From: Stenotrophomonas sp. YIM B06876 | GTDB taxonomy: Bacteria > Pseudomonadota > Gammaproteobacteria > Xanthomonadales > Xanthomonadaceae | Length of the DNA stretch: 64,000 bases | Assembly (NCBI RefSeq): GCF_030711595.1 | Contig: NZ_JAUJUJ010000002.1 | Span: 124,001-188,000 of the forward strand | Direction of reading: 5' to 3' | Shown here: positions 19,773 to 27,330 of the stretch, piece by piece | Position numbering within the stretch: the stretch's first letter is position 1 | How the letters are laid out: each line of letters opens with the position of its first letter | Notes under the pieces: model-generated | Database searches by the model: none | Seen by the model: the letters and a program-made list of their open reading frames with translations, nothing else | What the model was told of the DNA's origin: nothing | Program-made: the position numbers and the translations under genes

Positions 19773-19945
19773 CAGACGGTTTCCCTCCCGTTGTCCAGAT
19801 GCGCGGCAGGACGGGCGTGGGCCTGCGCGGCAACACCAGCGCGCGCGGCCGGCCGCACCGCAGGCACGGTGCCGAAGGCACGCGAAACCGTCTCCCGCGC
19901 CACGTTGGCGTGCCCGGCAACGTCGTTGATGGTAGCTCTGCACAT
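19772..19945 (-). pseudogene. LacI-family regulator remnant (probable nagQ relic), coupled to nagA
   Basis: A 57-codon frame reads MCRATINDVAGHANVARETVSRAF and then a recognisable hinge-like start (VRPAARAGVAAQ) before a stop. The first 30 residues are a LacI DNA-binding domain (consensus ATIxDVAxxAxVSxxTVSR). The whole effector domain (about 280 residues) is absent. Xanthomonadaceae N-acetylglucosamine clusters normally carry a full LacI repressor (NagQ) beside nagA, so this is most likely its remnant after an internal deletion. The stop codon overlaps the nagA start by one base, which could keep nagA translation coupled. Whether the stub is made or binds DNA is unknown. Confidence 0.65.
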
Positions 19946-20358
19946 CACCTGTTCCTGCATTGACCGATATCCCGCCATGATGCGTGATTCACCCGGGGCC
20001 GGGTTGCGACGGTGGCCCACGCCCTGCATCCCCGGCCGCGAACACGTCACCGCGCGCGTCACCCGCACAGCGCCGGGAAATGCCAGCCACCAGCAGCGCA
20101 TTCACCGCCAGCCTGTTCTCCCCTCCTCGCCCAAGGGCGATGGAGCCTCTTCGCGGCAGGACCAGTGAAACCCGGGCCAGACTGGGCCTGATCGGCGCCA
20201 GGAGGCCGACACCGCAGTGAATTCCAACGCGGCCGGTACGCAGGGACGCCGCGCCCGCGTGGGCAGCCGCGGACCATCCGTTGACAGCGTTGTCGAGGCG
20301 ATCACAGACTCCACCCCCAATCCCCCTCCCCACGGGTGGGTACCCCAAGGGATTCCGA
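19946..20358. other. Intergenic region between the LacI remnant and glk
   Basis: This 413-bp divergent gap holds no frame I can assign. Short frames on both strands read as arginine/proline-rich noise. It should contain the promoters of the nagA transcript (leftward) and glk (rightward), but no convincing -35/-10 pair or operator is visible. It is a plausible scar of genes lost from the amino-sugar cluster. Confidence 0.5.
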
Positions 20359-21411
20359 GTGACCGCCACCATCCCCCCCCAGTCCGCACCGGCATCCGGC
20401 GCCGGTGATCCGCCGTTCCTGGCCGCCGACGTCGGCGGTACCCATGTCCGCATCGGCCTGGTCCAGCCCGGTGCCGGCCCCACCGCGCCGATCACCCTGC
20501 TGGCCTATCGCAAGTACCGCTGCGCCGATTACCCCAGCCTGGGCGCGATCCTGGCCGACTTCCGCCAGCACCTGCCGTCGGTGCGCGACTGCGTGATCGC
20601 CAGCGCCGGCTGCCAGCTGGCCGATGGCAGCGTCATCACCGCCAACCTGCCCTGGCCGCTGTCGCCCGCGCAGCTCCGCGACGCGCTGGGGTTCGATGCG
20701 GTGCATCTGGTCAACGACTTCGAGGCCGTGGCCCATGCCGCCGCCCAGGTCGATGCCAGCCAGGTGTTGCAGCTCACCGGCCCGCCCACCGCGCCGCGCG
20801 GGCCGACCCTGGTGGTCGGCCCCGGTACCGGGCTGGGCGCGGCGGTGTGGATTCCGCTTGGCGGGCGCTCAGTGGTGCTGGCCACCGAAGCCGGGCAGGC
20901 CGCGCTGGCCACCGGCACCGACCTGGAAATGGCGGTGCTGCGGCGGTTGCTGCAGGGCCGCTCGCATGTCCCCACCGAACAGGCTTTGTCCGGACCGGGC
21001 CTGCTCAATCTGTACACCGCGTTGTGCGCGGTCCGCGGCCAGCGCCCGCAGCACGCCCGCCCCGATGCGGTCAGCGCCGCGGCCCGCGCTGGCAGCGACC
21101 CGCTGGCGGTGGAAACACTTCAGCTGTTCTGCGGCCTGCTCGGCAGCACGGTCGGCGACATGGCCCTGCTCTACGGCATCCAGGGCGGCATCTATCTGGC
21201 CGGCGGCATCCTGCCCCGGATCAGCGAGTTGCTTTTGCACAGCAGTTTTGTCGAGCGGTTTCTCAACAAGGGCCCCATGCGCAAGGCGCTGGAACGCATT
21301 CCCGTGAAGCTGGTCGAACACGGGCAGCTGGGCGTCATCGGCGCCGCCCGCTGGTATATGGAAAAGACCGCCCCACCGGGACCCGGCACCACTGGAGCAG
21401 CGTCGCGGTGA
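20359..21411 (+). CDS. glk: Glucokinase
   Basis: 350 residues of the Glk family (not ROK: no CxCGxxGC zinc motif). It shows the phosphate-1 motif FLAADVGGTHVRIGLV, LVNDFEAVAH, GPGTGLGAA, LATEAGQAAL and the adenosine motif GGIYLAGGILPR. It phosphorylates glucose with ATP in the cytoplasm. The GTG at 20359 is chosen because the upstream 26 codons are proline-rich and related proteins start at VTAxxP; the ribosome site is weak. In this family of bacteria a glk gene often accompanies the N-acetylglucosamine cluster, which fits the neighbouring nagA. The C terminus has a short Pro/Gly/Thr tail. Confidence 0.9.
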   Translation: MTATIPPQSAPASGAGDPPFLAADVGGTHVRIGLVQPGAGPTAPITLLAYRKYRCADYPSLGAILADFRQHLPSVRDCVIASAGCQLADGSVITANLPWPLSPAQLRDALGFDAVHLVNDFEAVAHAAAQVDASQVLQLTGPPTAPRGPTLVVGPGTGLGAAVWIPLGGRSVVLATEAGQAALATGTDLEMAVLRRLLQGRSHVPTEQALSGPGLLNLYTALCAVRGQRPQHARPDAVSAAARAGSDPLAVETLQLFCGLLGSTVGDMALLYGIQGGIYLAGGILPRISELLLHSSFVERFLNKGPMRKALERIPVKLVEHGQLGVIGAARWYMEKTAPPGPGTTGAASR

Positions 21412-21511
21412 TTTCCCGCCGCCGACCCCCTGCCAGGCCCGCGCGGTTTTCCAGGAAGGGGGGGGGTGGAACACGCCGGCCCTGCGGCCGGTCGGGCGGA
21501 TCGATGCCCCG

Positions 21512-21585
21512 CTGCCGGGCGTTGCCCGGCACTACCGGAATCAAGCTCGGCTGCCCGGCGTTGCCCGGCACTACCGGAATCAAGC
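21512..21585 (-). repeat. Tandem pair of GTAG-headed REP-like palindromes
   Basis: Two 35-bp units (21512-21546 and 21551-21585) differ at one base and are spaced 39 bp apart. On the minus strand each contains GTAGTGCCGGGCAACG followed by CCCGGCAG or CCGGGCAG: a GTAG head followed by a GC-rich hairpin, the form of the SMAG/GTAG REP elements of Stenotrophomonas. Both face the same way. They sit between glk and the VanZ gene, whose 3' ends face each other, where they may affect mRNA 3' ends. Such elements are mobilised by RAYT transposases; none is in the window. Confidence 0.7.
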
Positions 21586-21615
21586 GTTTCTAGCCACGCT
21601 GCTGGCCGTGCCGCG

Positions 21616-22008
21616 TCAGCGGCGCGCCTGCGCCCGCAGCAGCCAGTCACGCAGCGGTGTCAGCGCCGTGGCCATGCCCGCGACCACGCCCAGGCTGTTG
21701 GCCAGTGCATCCATCGGGTCGGCCATGCGGGTGTCGGTCCAGGCGCCTTGCGCCCATTCGATGCCGATCCCCATTGCCACCAGCCCGAGGCCGATGCCCA
21801 GCAGCACGCGGCCACTGCGCCACAGCTGCACCGCACCGGCGGCAAGCAGGAAATAGGCCAGCAAGTGCTCGATCTTGTCGCTGTTGTCCGGCAGTGGCGG
21901 CAGCGGGGGCGGCGGCATCAGGCACACCACGACCACCGCCAGCACGGCGATCCACCACAGGCCCAGCCACAACCACGGCCGGCGCAGCGGTTTGAGCGCG
22001 GCGATCAC
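21616..22008 (-). CDS. VanZ-like family membrane protein
   Basis: 130 residues with about four transmembrane helices. The segment NSDKIEHLLAYFLLA and the later GIEWAQ and DPMDALANSLGVVAG motifs are characteristic of the VanZ-like domain, named for a teicoplanin-resistance protein but widespread with unknown function. Its start overlaps the end of the upstream methyltransferase gene by 4 bp (ATGA), so the two are translated from one message. Confidence 0.88.
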   Translation of the reverse strand: MIAALKPLRRPWLWLGLWWIAVLAVVVVCLMPPPPLPPLPDNSDKIEHLLAYFLLAAGAVQLWRSGRVLLGIGLGLVAMGIGIEWAQGAWTDTRMADPMDALANSLGVVAGMATALTPLRDWLLRAQARR

Positions 22009-23189
22009 AGCCGCCAGGTCAGGTCGCCGAGCAGGAACGAGGCCGACAGATCCACCTCGCGGCTGAAACCCATCACCTGGAAACGCTCACCCATTTCGCT
22101 GGGCAAGGTCAGCCGCTTGACCTGCTCGCGCAGGCGCACGCGACCCACTTCATCGGCGCGCGCTTCGGCCTGCTCCAACAGTCCGGTGAGGCCATTGCCA
22201 AGCAGGAAGCTGGCCTGGCTGCAGTAGCCGGCCAGTTCGTAGCCGGCGCCGGTGCCGGCTTCGGCCAATGCGGTGAAATCCACCGAGGCGGTGAGGTCCT
22301 GCAGGCCCGGCCAACGGTGCACATCGTTGTGCATGCGGTGACGGTAGAACGCGCGCAAGGTGCCGTCACTGCGGTCGGCCTGGTAGTACTCCTTGCGCGA
22401 ATAGCCGTAGTCGACGAACAGCATCGCGCCGCGCTGCATGCCACCGGCCACCGCCTGGATCCAGTACGGCAGCTGGACCAGCACCTCGGAACGGTAGGTG
22501 CCGGCAAACGGCGACTCCAAGTACTGTTCGATATGCCGTACCGCAGCGGTCAGCATCGCATCGGCCGGCAGCTCGCCGCGGATGAAACGGCCTTCCCCGT
22601 CCAGCTTCACCGCCTCCTCGTAGAGGTTGCCGTCGCGGGCCAGGAAGCGCGGCGTAGGCAGGGCGTCGATCACCTCGTTGGCGAACAGCACGCCGTCCCA
22701 GTCGTCCTCGAACGGCCGGTCCAGCCATTCCACCAGCGCGAACACCGGCGGAATCAACGTCTGCTGCAGCCGTTCGCGCTGACGCTGGCGCAGGTCCGCG
22801 CTCGGCTCCAGGATCGCGTAGCGCTCGGGCAACGCATCCAGTTCCAGCAACCGCTTGAGCATCACCTCGGCAAATGCGCCGCTGCCACCGCCCAGCTCCA
22901 GCATCCGCGCCTGCGGCCCGAGCTGCTGCAATACCGGCGCCAGTGCACTGGCGGTGGTGGCGGCAAACAGCGGTCCCATCTCCGCTGCGGTGACGAAGTC
23001 GCCAGCGGCGCCGAATTTGCTGGACCCGGCGCTGTAATACCCCCAACCGGGGGCATACAGCGACAGTTCCATGAAGCGCGAGAACGGGATGGCGCCACCG
23101 TTGGCGAGGATGTCGGCACGCAGGTGCGCCGCCAGCTGGTCGCTGTGGGCCAGCGCTTCGGGATCGGGCGTGGGCAGGTCGGGATGCAT
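22005..23189 (-). CDS. Class I SAM-dependent methyltransferase, MidA/NDUFAF7-like (COG1565)
   Basis: 394 residues. The N-terminal stretch GGAIPFSRFMELSLYAPGWG and YYSAG then GDFVTAAEMGPLF are typical of the MidA family, followed by SAM motif I MLELGGGSGAF and the FANEVIDALP segment. Mitochondrial homologues methylate an arginine of complex I; bacterial targets are not established. The ATG at 23189 (MHPDLPTPDPEAL) is chosen; the frame extends upstream by 252 codons only because no stop occurs antisense to the pteridine reductase gene. It is divergent from that gene. Confidence 0.87.
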   Translation of the reverse strand: MHPDLPTPDPEALAHSDQLAAHLRADILANGGAIPFSRFMELSLYAPGWGYYSAGSSKFGAAGDFVTAAEMGPLFAATTASALAPVLQQLGPQARMLELGGGSGAFAEVMLKRLLELDALPERYAILEPSADLRQRQRERLQQTLIPPVFALVEWLDRPFEDDWDGVLFANEVIDALPTPRFLARDGNLYEEAVKLDGEGRFIRGELPADAMLTAAVRHIEQYLESPFAGTYRSEVLVQLPYWIQAVAGGMQRGAMLFVDYGYSRKEYYQADRSDGTLRAFYRHRMHNDVHRWPGLQDLTASVDFTALAEAGTGAGYELAGYCSQASFLLGNGLTGLLEQAEARADEVGRVRLREQVKRLTLPSEMGERFQVMGFSREVDLSASFLLGDLTWRL

Positions 23190-23243
23190 GTGACGGCAGA
23201 TTGTGTGGACAATGCACAGGATAGCCGAGCAAGGAAACAGCAG

Positions 23244-23981
23244 ATGAGCGATTCCCAACGGGTGGCCCTGGTCACCGGCAGCGCACGTCGGATCGGCGCG
23301 GTCATTGCCCGCCAGCTGCACGGGCACGGCTACCGGCTGGCCCTGCATGCCCACCGCTCCAGCGACGCGCTGCAGGCGCTGGCGTTCGAGCTGGAAGCCG
23401 CGCGCCCGGGCAGTGTGCTGGCGCTGGAAGCGGATCTGCGTGACCCCGAGGCGGTTCCCGATCTGATCGAGCAATGCGTGGCGCAGTTCGGGCGTCTCGA
23501 TGCGCTGGTCAACAACGCCTCCAATTTCTATCCCACCCCGGTCGGCCAGGTCAGCGTGACGCAGTGGGACGACCTGTTCGCGGTGAACGCGCGCGCGCCG
23601 TTCTTCCTGGCCCAGGCCGCCGCGCCGCACCTGCGCCGCCAGCGCGGGGCGATCGTCAACCTGACCGACCTGCATGGCACCCAGCCGCTGCGCGACCATC
23701 CGGTCTACAGCGCCGCCAAGGCCGCGCTGGAAATGGTCACACGCACGCTGGCGCTGGAACTGGCGCCGCAGGTGCGCGTCAACGCCATCGCGCCCGGCGC
23801 GATCCTGTGGCCGGAACTGGGCAAGAGCGACCAGGCCAAGCAGGCGCTGCTGGAACGCACGCCGCTGGCCCGCACCGGGACCGCCGAGGAAATCGCCACG
23901 GCGGTGCGCTGGCTGCTGGACGAGGCCCCGTTCGTCACTGGCCACACCTTGCGCCTGGACGGCGGCCGCACCCTGACCTGA
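23244..23981 (+). CDS. Pteridine reductase (FolM/PTR1-like short-chain dehydrogenase)
   Basis: 245-residue SDR enzyme. The NADPH motif TGSARRIG with a double arginine, rather than TGxxxGIG, is typical of pteridine reductases; it is followed by NNASNFYPTP and the catalytic YSAAK. It is expected to reduce dihydromonapterin, dihydrobiopterin or dihydrofolate. The neighbour folK (convergent, 18 bp apart) also acts in folate synthesis, supporting a pterin role. The ATG at 23244 follows AAGGAAACAGCAG. Confidence 0.87.
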   Translation: MSDSQRVALVTGSARRIGAVIARQLHGHGYRLALHAHRSSDALQALAFELEAARPGSVLALEADLRDPEAVPDLIEQCVAQFGRLDALVNNASNFYPTPVGQVSVTQWDDLFAVNARAPFFLAQAAAPHLRRQRGAIVNLTDLHGTQPLRDHPVYSAAKAALEMVTRTLALELAPQVRVNAIAPGAILWPELGKSDQAKQALLERTPLARTGTAEEIATAVRWLLDEAPFVTGHTLRLDGGRTLT

Positions 23982-23999
23982 GCGCCGGCATGGCCGGGA

Positions 24000-24488
24000 T
24001 CAGGGCGCCAGCGGCAGCGTCTGGAAGTGCTGGCCGAACTGCGGGTGCGCCCGCCACATCGCCTGCAACGGCAATCCGCTTACCGGATCGATGAAATCCG
24101 GGGCGATATCGGCCAATGGTTTGAGCACGAAGGCATGCTTCAACTCGGGCCGCGGAATCCGCAGATTGCCCGGCCCGGCCTGCACCAGATCGCCGTAGTA
24201 GACGACATCGATATCCAGCGTGCGGTCGCTGAAACGCGGGCCGCTGCGGTCGCGGCCGTGGGCGTCTTCCAGGGCGTGCAGCCAGGTGTCCAGCGCTTCC
24301 AGCGGCAGCGTGGTTTGCAGCGCCACCGCATTGTTGAGGAAGTCCGGGCCTTCGAAACCCACCGCCGCGGTCCGGTACGTCGGCGACACCCGCAGCGCGC
24401 CGAAGCGCGCGCGCAGCGCCTGCACGGCGGCACGCAGGTGCTGCTGCGGTTGCAGATTGCTACCCAGGCTCAAAAGCACAGTCGTCAT
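24000..24488 (-). CDS. folK: 2-amino-4-hydroxy-6-hydroxymethyldihydropteridine diphosphokinase
   Basis: 162 residues. The start TTVLLSLGSNLQP, FLNNAVALQT and the signature RFSDRTLDIDVVYYGD identify HPPK, which transfers pyrophosphate from ATP to hydroxymethyl-dihydropterin in folate synthesis. Length matches the family (about 160). The ATG at 24488 is used because the upstream residues do not match. It ends 18 bp from the convergent pteridine reductase gene; panB/panC, often next to folK, are not here. Confidence 0.94.
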   Translation of the reverse strand: MTTVLLSLGSNLQPQQHLRAAVQALRARFGALRVSPTYRTAAVGFEGPDFLNNAVALQTTLPLEALDTWLHALEDAHGRDRSGPRFSDRTLDIDVVYYGDLVQAGPGNLRIPRPELKHAFVLKPLADIAPDFIDPVSGLPLQAMWRAHPQFGQHFQTLPLAP

Positions 24489-24578
24489 CGGATTTTTACT
24501 TGTCTGCGGCAACGATGCACCCGGTCGGCACGATCGCGTGGCCACTTGCAATCAGGGCGCACATCATATGGCACGGGC

Positions 24579-25340
24579 ATGACTTATTGCGTCGGAATCG
24601 AAGTCGACGAGGGCCTGGTCTTCGCCGCGGATACCCGCACCAACGCCTCGTTGGACGATGTCCGCGTGCACCGCAAACTGCATGTTTTCGAATACCCGGG
24701 CGAAGCGGTGTTCGTGATCATGACCGCGGGCAACCTGGCCACGACCCAGTTGCTGATATCGCGCCTGCAGCGCGATGCCGAGGCGCGTACCACCCCGAGC
24801 CTGCGCAGTTTTCAGCACATGTTCGAGGTGGCCGAGCACGTCGGCCAGATTCTGGTCGACAGCCAGGTGAAGGCGACGGACAGCCACCACGACAGCGGCA
24901 TCAACACCCAGGCGACGCTGATCCTCGGCGGCCAGGTCGCCGGCGAACAGCCGGGCCTGTACATGATCTATCCACTGGGCAACGCCATTGCCGCATCACC
25001 GGAAACCCCCTATCTGCAGATCGGGGAATCCAAGTACGGCAAACCGATCCTGGACCGCATCGTGCAGCCGCGCATCCATCTGGAAGACGCCGCACGCACC
25101 GCGCTGCTGTCGCTGGATTCCACCCTGCGCTCCAATCTCTCGGTCGGCCTGCCACTGGACCTGGCGCTGGTCCGCACCAATGATCTGCGCATCAGCCAGC
25201 AGATGCGGATGACGGCCGACACCCCGCTGTATGCCCAGATCCATACCAGCTGGTCACGCAAGCTGGAGCAGGCAGTCACCACCCTGCCACGCTTCCCGTG
25301 GGAAAAAGATGCGCCACCGGCGATCTGTCCGCCCTATTGA
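24579..25340 (+). CDS. Anbu-type proteasome-related peptidase (ancestral beta subunit)
   Basis: 253 residues of the Ntn-hydrolase fold. The start MTYCVGIEVDEGLVFAADTR, with a threonine exposed after Met removal, plus KLHVF and VIMTAGNLATTQ are Anbu (BPH) hallmarks. The protein is longer than HslV (183 residues, also in this window) because of inserts and a C-terminal tail. Anbu assembles into open rings or helices, and its substrates are poorly known. It usually sits in an operon with transglutaminase-like, alpha-E and ATP-grasp genes; here none of these partners adjoins it. The ATG at 24579 is fixed by the need for Thr2. Confidence 0.87.
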   Translation: MTYCVGIEVDEGLVFAADTRTNASLDDVRVHRKLHVFEYPGEAVFVIMTAGNLATTQLLISRLQRDAEARTTPSLRSFQHMFEVAEHVGQILVDSQVKATDSHHDSGINTQATLILGGQVAGEQPGLYMIYPLGNAIAASPETPYLQIGESKYGKPILDRIVQPRIHLEDAARTALLSLDSTLRSNLSVGLPLDLALVRTNDLRISQQMRMTADTPLYAQIHTSWSRKLEQAVTTLPRFPWEKDAPPAICPPY

Positions 25341-25365
25341 GGCGTGCCCGGCGCCAGCGCCGGGG

Positions 25366-26883
25366 TCACTGCAGCGCGTCGGCCACCGCATGGAATACCC
25401 GCTGCATTTCCAGCGGTTTTGGCAACACGTGCACGTCGATGCCCGCGGGCGAATATCCCGCCGCGAACGTCGGCGCGCCCGCCTCTTCCAGTACGATCGC
25501 CGGGCCGCAGTACCCCAGCTCGCGCATCTCGTGCAGCAGCTGGCCGGCCGACAGCAACTGGATGCCGCTGTCCACCAGCACCACCTCCGGCAATCCCGCG
25601 TCCTGGATATGGCGCATGGCCGCCGCCCCGTCGGCGGCCAGCCGCAGTTGGTAGCCCTGGCTGGACAGGGCGTTGCCCAGCAACGACAGCCGCGTGGCCT
25701 CTCCGTCCACCACCAGCACCCGCTGCCCCCTGCCCGCCGGCACCAGCGGCGCATCCACACTTTCACGACCCTCGGTCTGCAGCTGCAGCGGCAACAGCAG
25801 ATCGAAACAGGTGCCCACTCCGGGCTCGCTGTGCACGTGGATGCTGCCGTGGCTGCTTTCGATGATGCGTTTGCACGACACCAGCCCCAGCCCGGTGCCA
25901 TTAGCCTTGGTGGTGAAAAACGGACTGAACAGCCGCGCCTGGGTCTGCTCATCCATGCCCACGCCCTGGTCCTGCACCCGGATGCGCAGCAGATCGGTGC
26001 CATCGACACCCTGCACGCATTCGGCAATCAGGCTCAGGCGCCCGCCCTGCGGCATCGCCTGCAGCGCGTTCAACGACAGGTTGAGCAACACCTGCTGCAG
26101 CTCGGTGTAATTGGCTTCCACCGCCAACCGCTCATCGGTGACGTCGATAAACAGTTCCACATGTGCCGGCATGCTGCTCTTGAGCAGCATGCCGACCCCC
26201 TGGAACAGCCGTTGCACCACGATCCGTTCGCTGGGCTGACGCGAACCGCGCACGAACGACAGCATCGAGTCGACCATTTCATGGCCGCGCCGGCCGCATT
26301 CGGCGACCACGTCGGCCAGCCGTCCGAGCTGCGGATCGGCGCTGCGGCCGCGCATCAGGTCCGGCACGATCAGCAGCGGTTGCAGGATGTTGCGCAGGTC
26401 ATGGCTCAGGCCAGCGGCCAGCAACGCCAGGCTCTCCAGCCGCTGCGCGCGCATGAGTTCTTCGTCAACCCGCATCCGTTCGATCGCACTGCGGGCTTCG
26501 CGCACCGCCCGCGCCACTGCCGAGGGCAGCCGCGCCGGGCTGTGCTTGATGATGTAATCGTTGGCGCCTTCATGCAGCGCCTGTACCGCGTTTTCCTCAC
26601 CGATCGTGCCGGAGACGAAGATGAAGGGAACCCTGGGATGCAGCTCGCGCAGGATGCGCAACGCCTCGTAGCCGGAGAATCCCGGCATGCTCAGGTCCGA
26701 CAGCACGATATCCGGCGCGCCCCGCGCCAGCGCCGCGCGCATCGCCGCGCCCTGGTCCACCCGCTCGAAACTCGCCGCCAGCCCGGCCTCGAGGATCTGG
26801 TCGGACAACAGTTCGGCATCCTCGGGCGAATCCTCCACCAGCAGGATCCGCAGCGTACCCAACGGGTTGCCATTCAGCGGCAT
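25366..26883 (-). CDS. Hybrid receiver-histidine kinase-receiver protein
   Basis: 505 residues, no membrane segment. N-terminal receiver (about 10-130) with acidic pair ED at 17-18, phosphoacceptor D63 (VLSDLSMPG) and K113. The kinase core has the H-box LSHDLRNILQPLL (H161), an N-box around LLNLSLNALQAMPQGG and G-boxes DQGVGM and GTGLGLVS. A C-terminal receiver-like domain (about 385-505) keeps the acceptor Asp (VLVDSG) but its acidic pocket is altered (VVDGE). It is the third gene of an operon, 6 bp after the stand-alone receiver gene, so phosphate could pass between the two kinases through that receiver. Confidence 0.85.
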   Translation of the reverse strand: MPLNGNPLGTLRILLVEDSPEDAELLSDQILEAGLAASFERVDQGAAMRAALARGAPDIVLSDLSMPGFSGYEALRILRELHPRVPFIFVSGTIGEENAVQALHEGANDYIIKHSPARLPSAVARAVREARSAIERMRVDEELMRAQRLESLALLAAGLSHDLRNILQPLLIVPDLMRGRSADPQLGRLADVVAECGRRGHEMVDSMLSFVRGSRQPSERIVVQRLFQGVGMLLKSSMPAHVELFIDVTDERLAVEANYTELQQVLLNLSLNALQAMPQGGRLSLIAECVQGVDGTDLLRIRVQDQGVGMDEQTQARLFSPFFTTKANGTGLGLVSCKRIIESSHGSIHVHSEPGVGTCFDLLLPLQLQTEGRESVDAPLVPAGRGQRVLVVDGEATRLSLLGNALSSQGYQLRLAADGAAAMRHIQDAGLPEVVLVDSGIQLLSAGQLLHEMRELGYCGPAIVLEEAGAPTFAAGYSPAGIDVHVLPKPLEMQRVFHAVADALQ

Positions 26884-26889
26884 CGGCAG

Positions 26890-27330
26890 TTACTCCAGCT
26901 CCGGGGCCTGGTTGATCACCGCCCAGAAGGTGCCCAGTGTCTTGACCGCAGTGAAGAACTGGTCGACATCGACCGGCTTGACCACATAGGCGTTGACGCC
27001 CAGATCCCAGCTGCGCGCCAGGTCGGTTTCCTCGCGCGAGGAAGACAGGATCACCACCGGCAGACGCTTGAGCTCCTCCTCGTTGCGGATGCGCTGCAGC
27101 ACCTCCAGCCCGTCCATCCGCGGCATCTTGATGTCCAGCAACAGCACCGCCGGCAGGCCCGGTTCGCGATCGGCAAAGGCACCGCGGCGCAGCAGGAAAT
27201 CCAGCGCCTCGACGCCGTCCTCCACATGCACGATGGGATTGGCCAGGCGCGCATCGCGCAGGGCGTCAATCGCCATTTCGGCATCGGCCGGGCTGTCTTC
27301 AGCGATCAGGATGGTGCGCAATGGGTTCAT
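26890..27330 (-). CDS. Stand-alone response regulator (Rcp1-like receiver)
   Basis: 146 residues forming only a receiver domain: acidic pair E11/D12 (ILIAEDSPAD), phosphoacceptor D66 (LLLDIKMPRMDGLEVL), the threonine-position serine in VILSSS and the lysine in VVKPV. The longer beta4-alpha4 region and absence of an output domain match Rcp1, the partner of cyanobacterial phytochrome kinases. Its ATG overlaps the stop of the membrane kinase gene by 4 bp, so it is the probable direct phosphate acceptor. Confidence 0.92.
   Translation of the reverse strand: MNPLRTILIAEDSPADAEMAIDALRDARLANPIVHVEDGVEALDFLLRRGAFADREPGLPAVLLLDIKMPRMDGLEVLQRIRNEEELKRLPVVILSSSREETDLARSWDLGVNAYVVKPVDVDQFFTAVKTLGTFWAVINQAPELE

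Noticed and set aside
23190-23945. 252-codon N-terminal extension of the MidA-like methyltransferase frame
   Set aside because: It is antisense to the well-supported pteridine reductase gene and the family N terminus begins at 23189.
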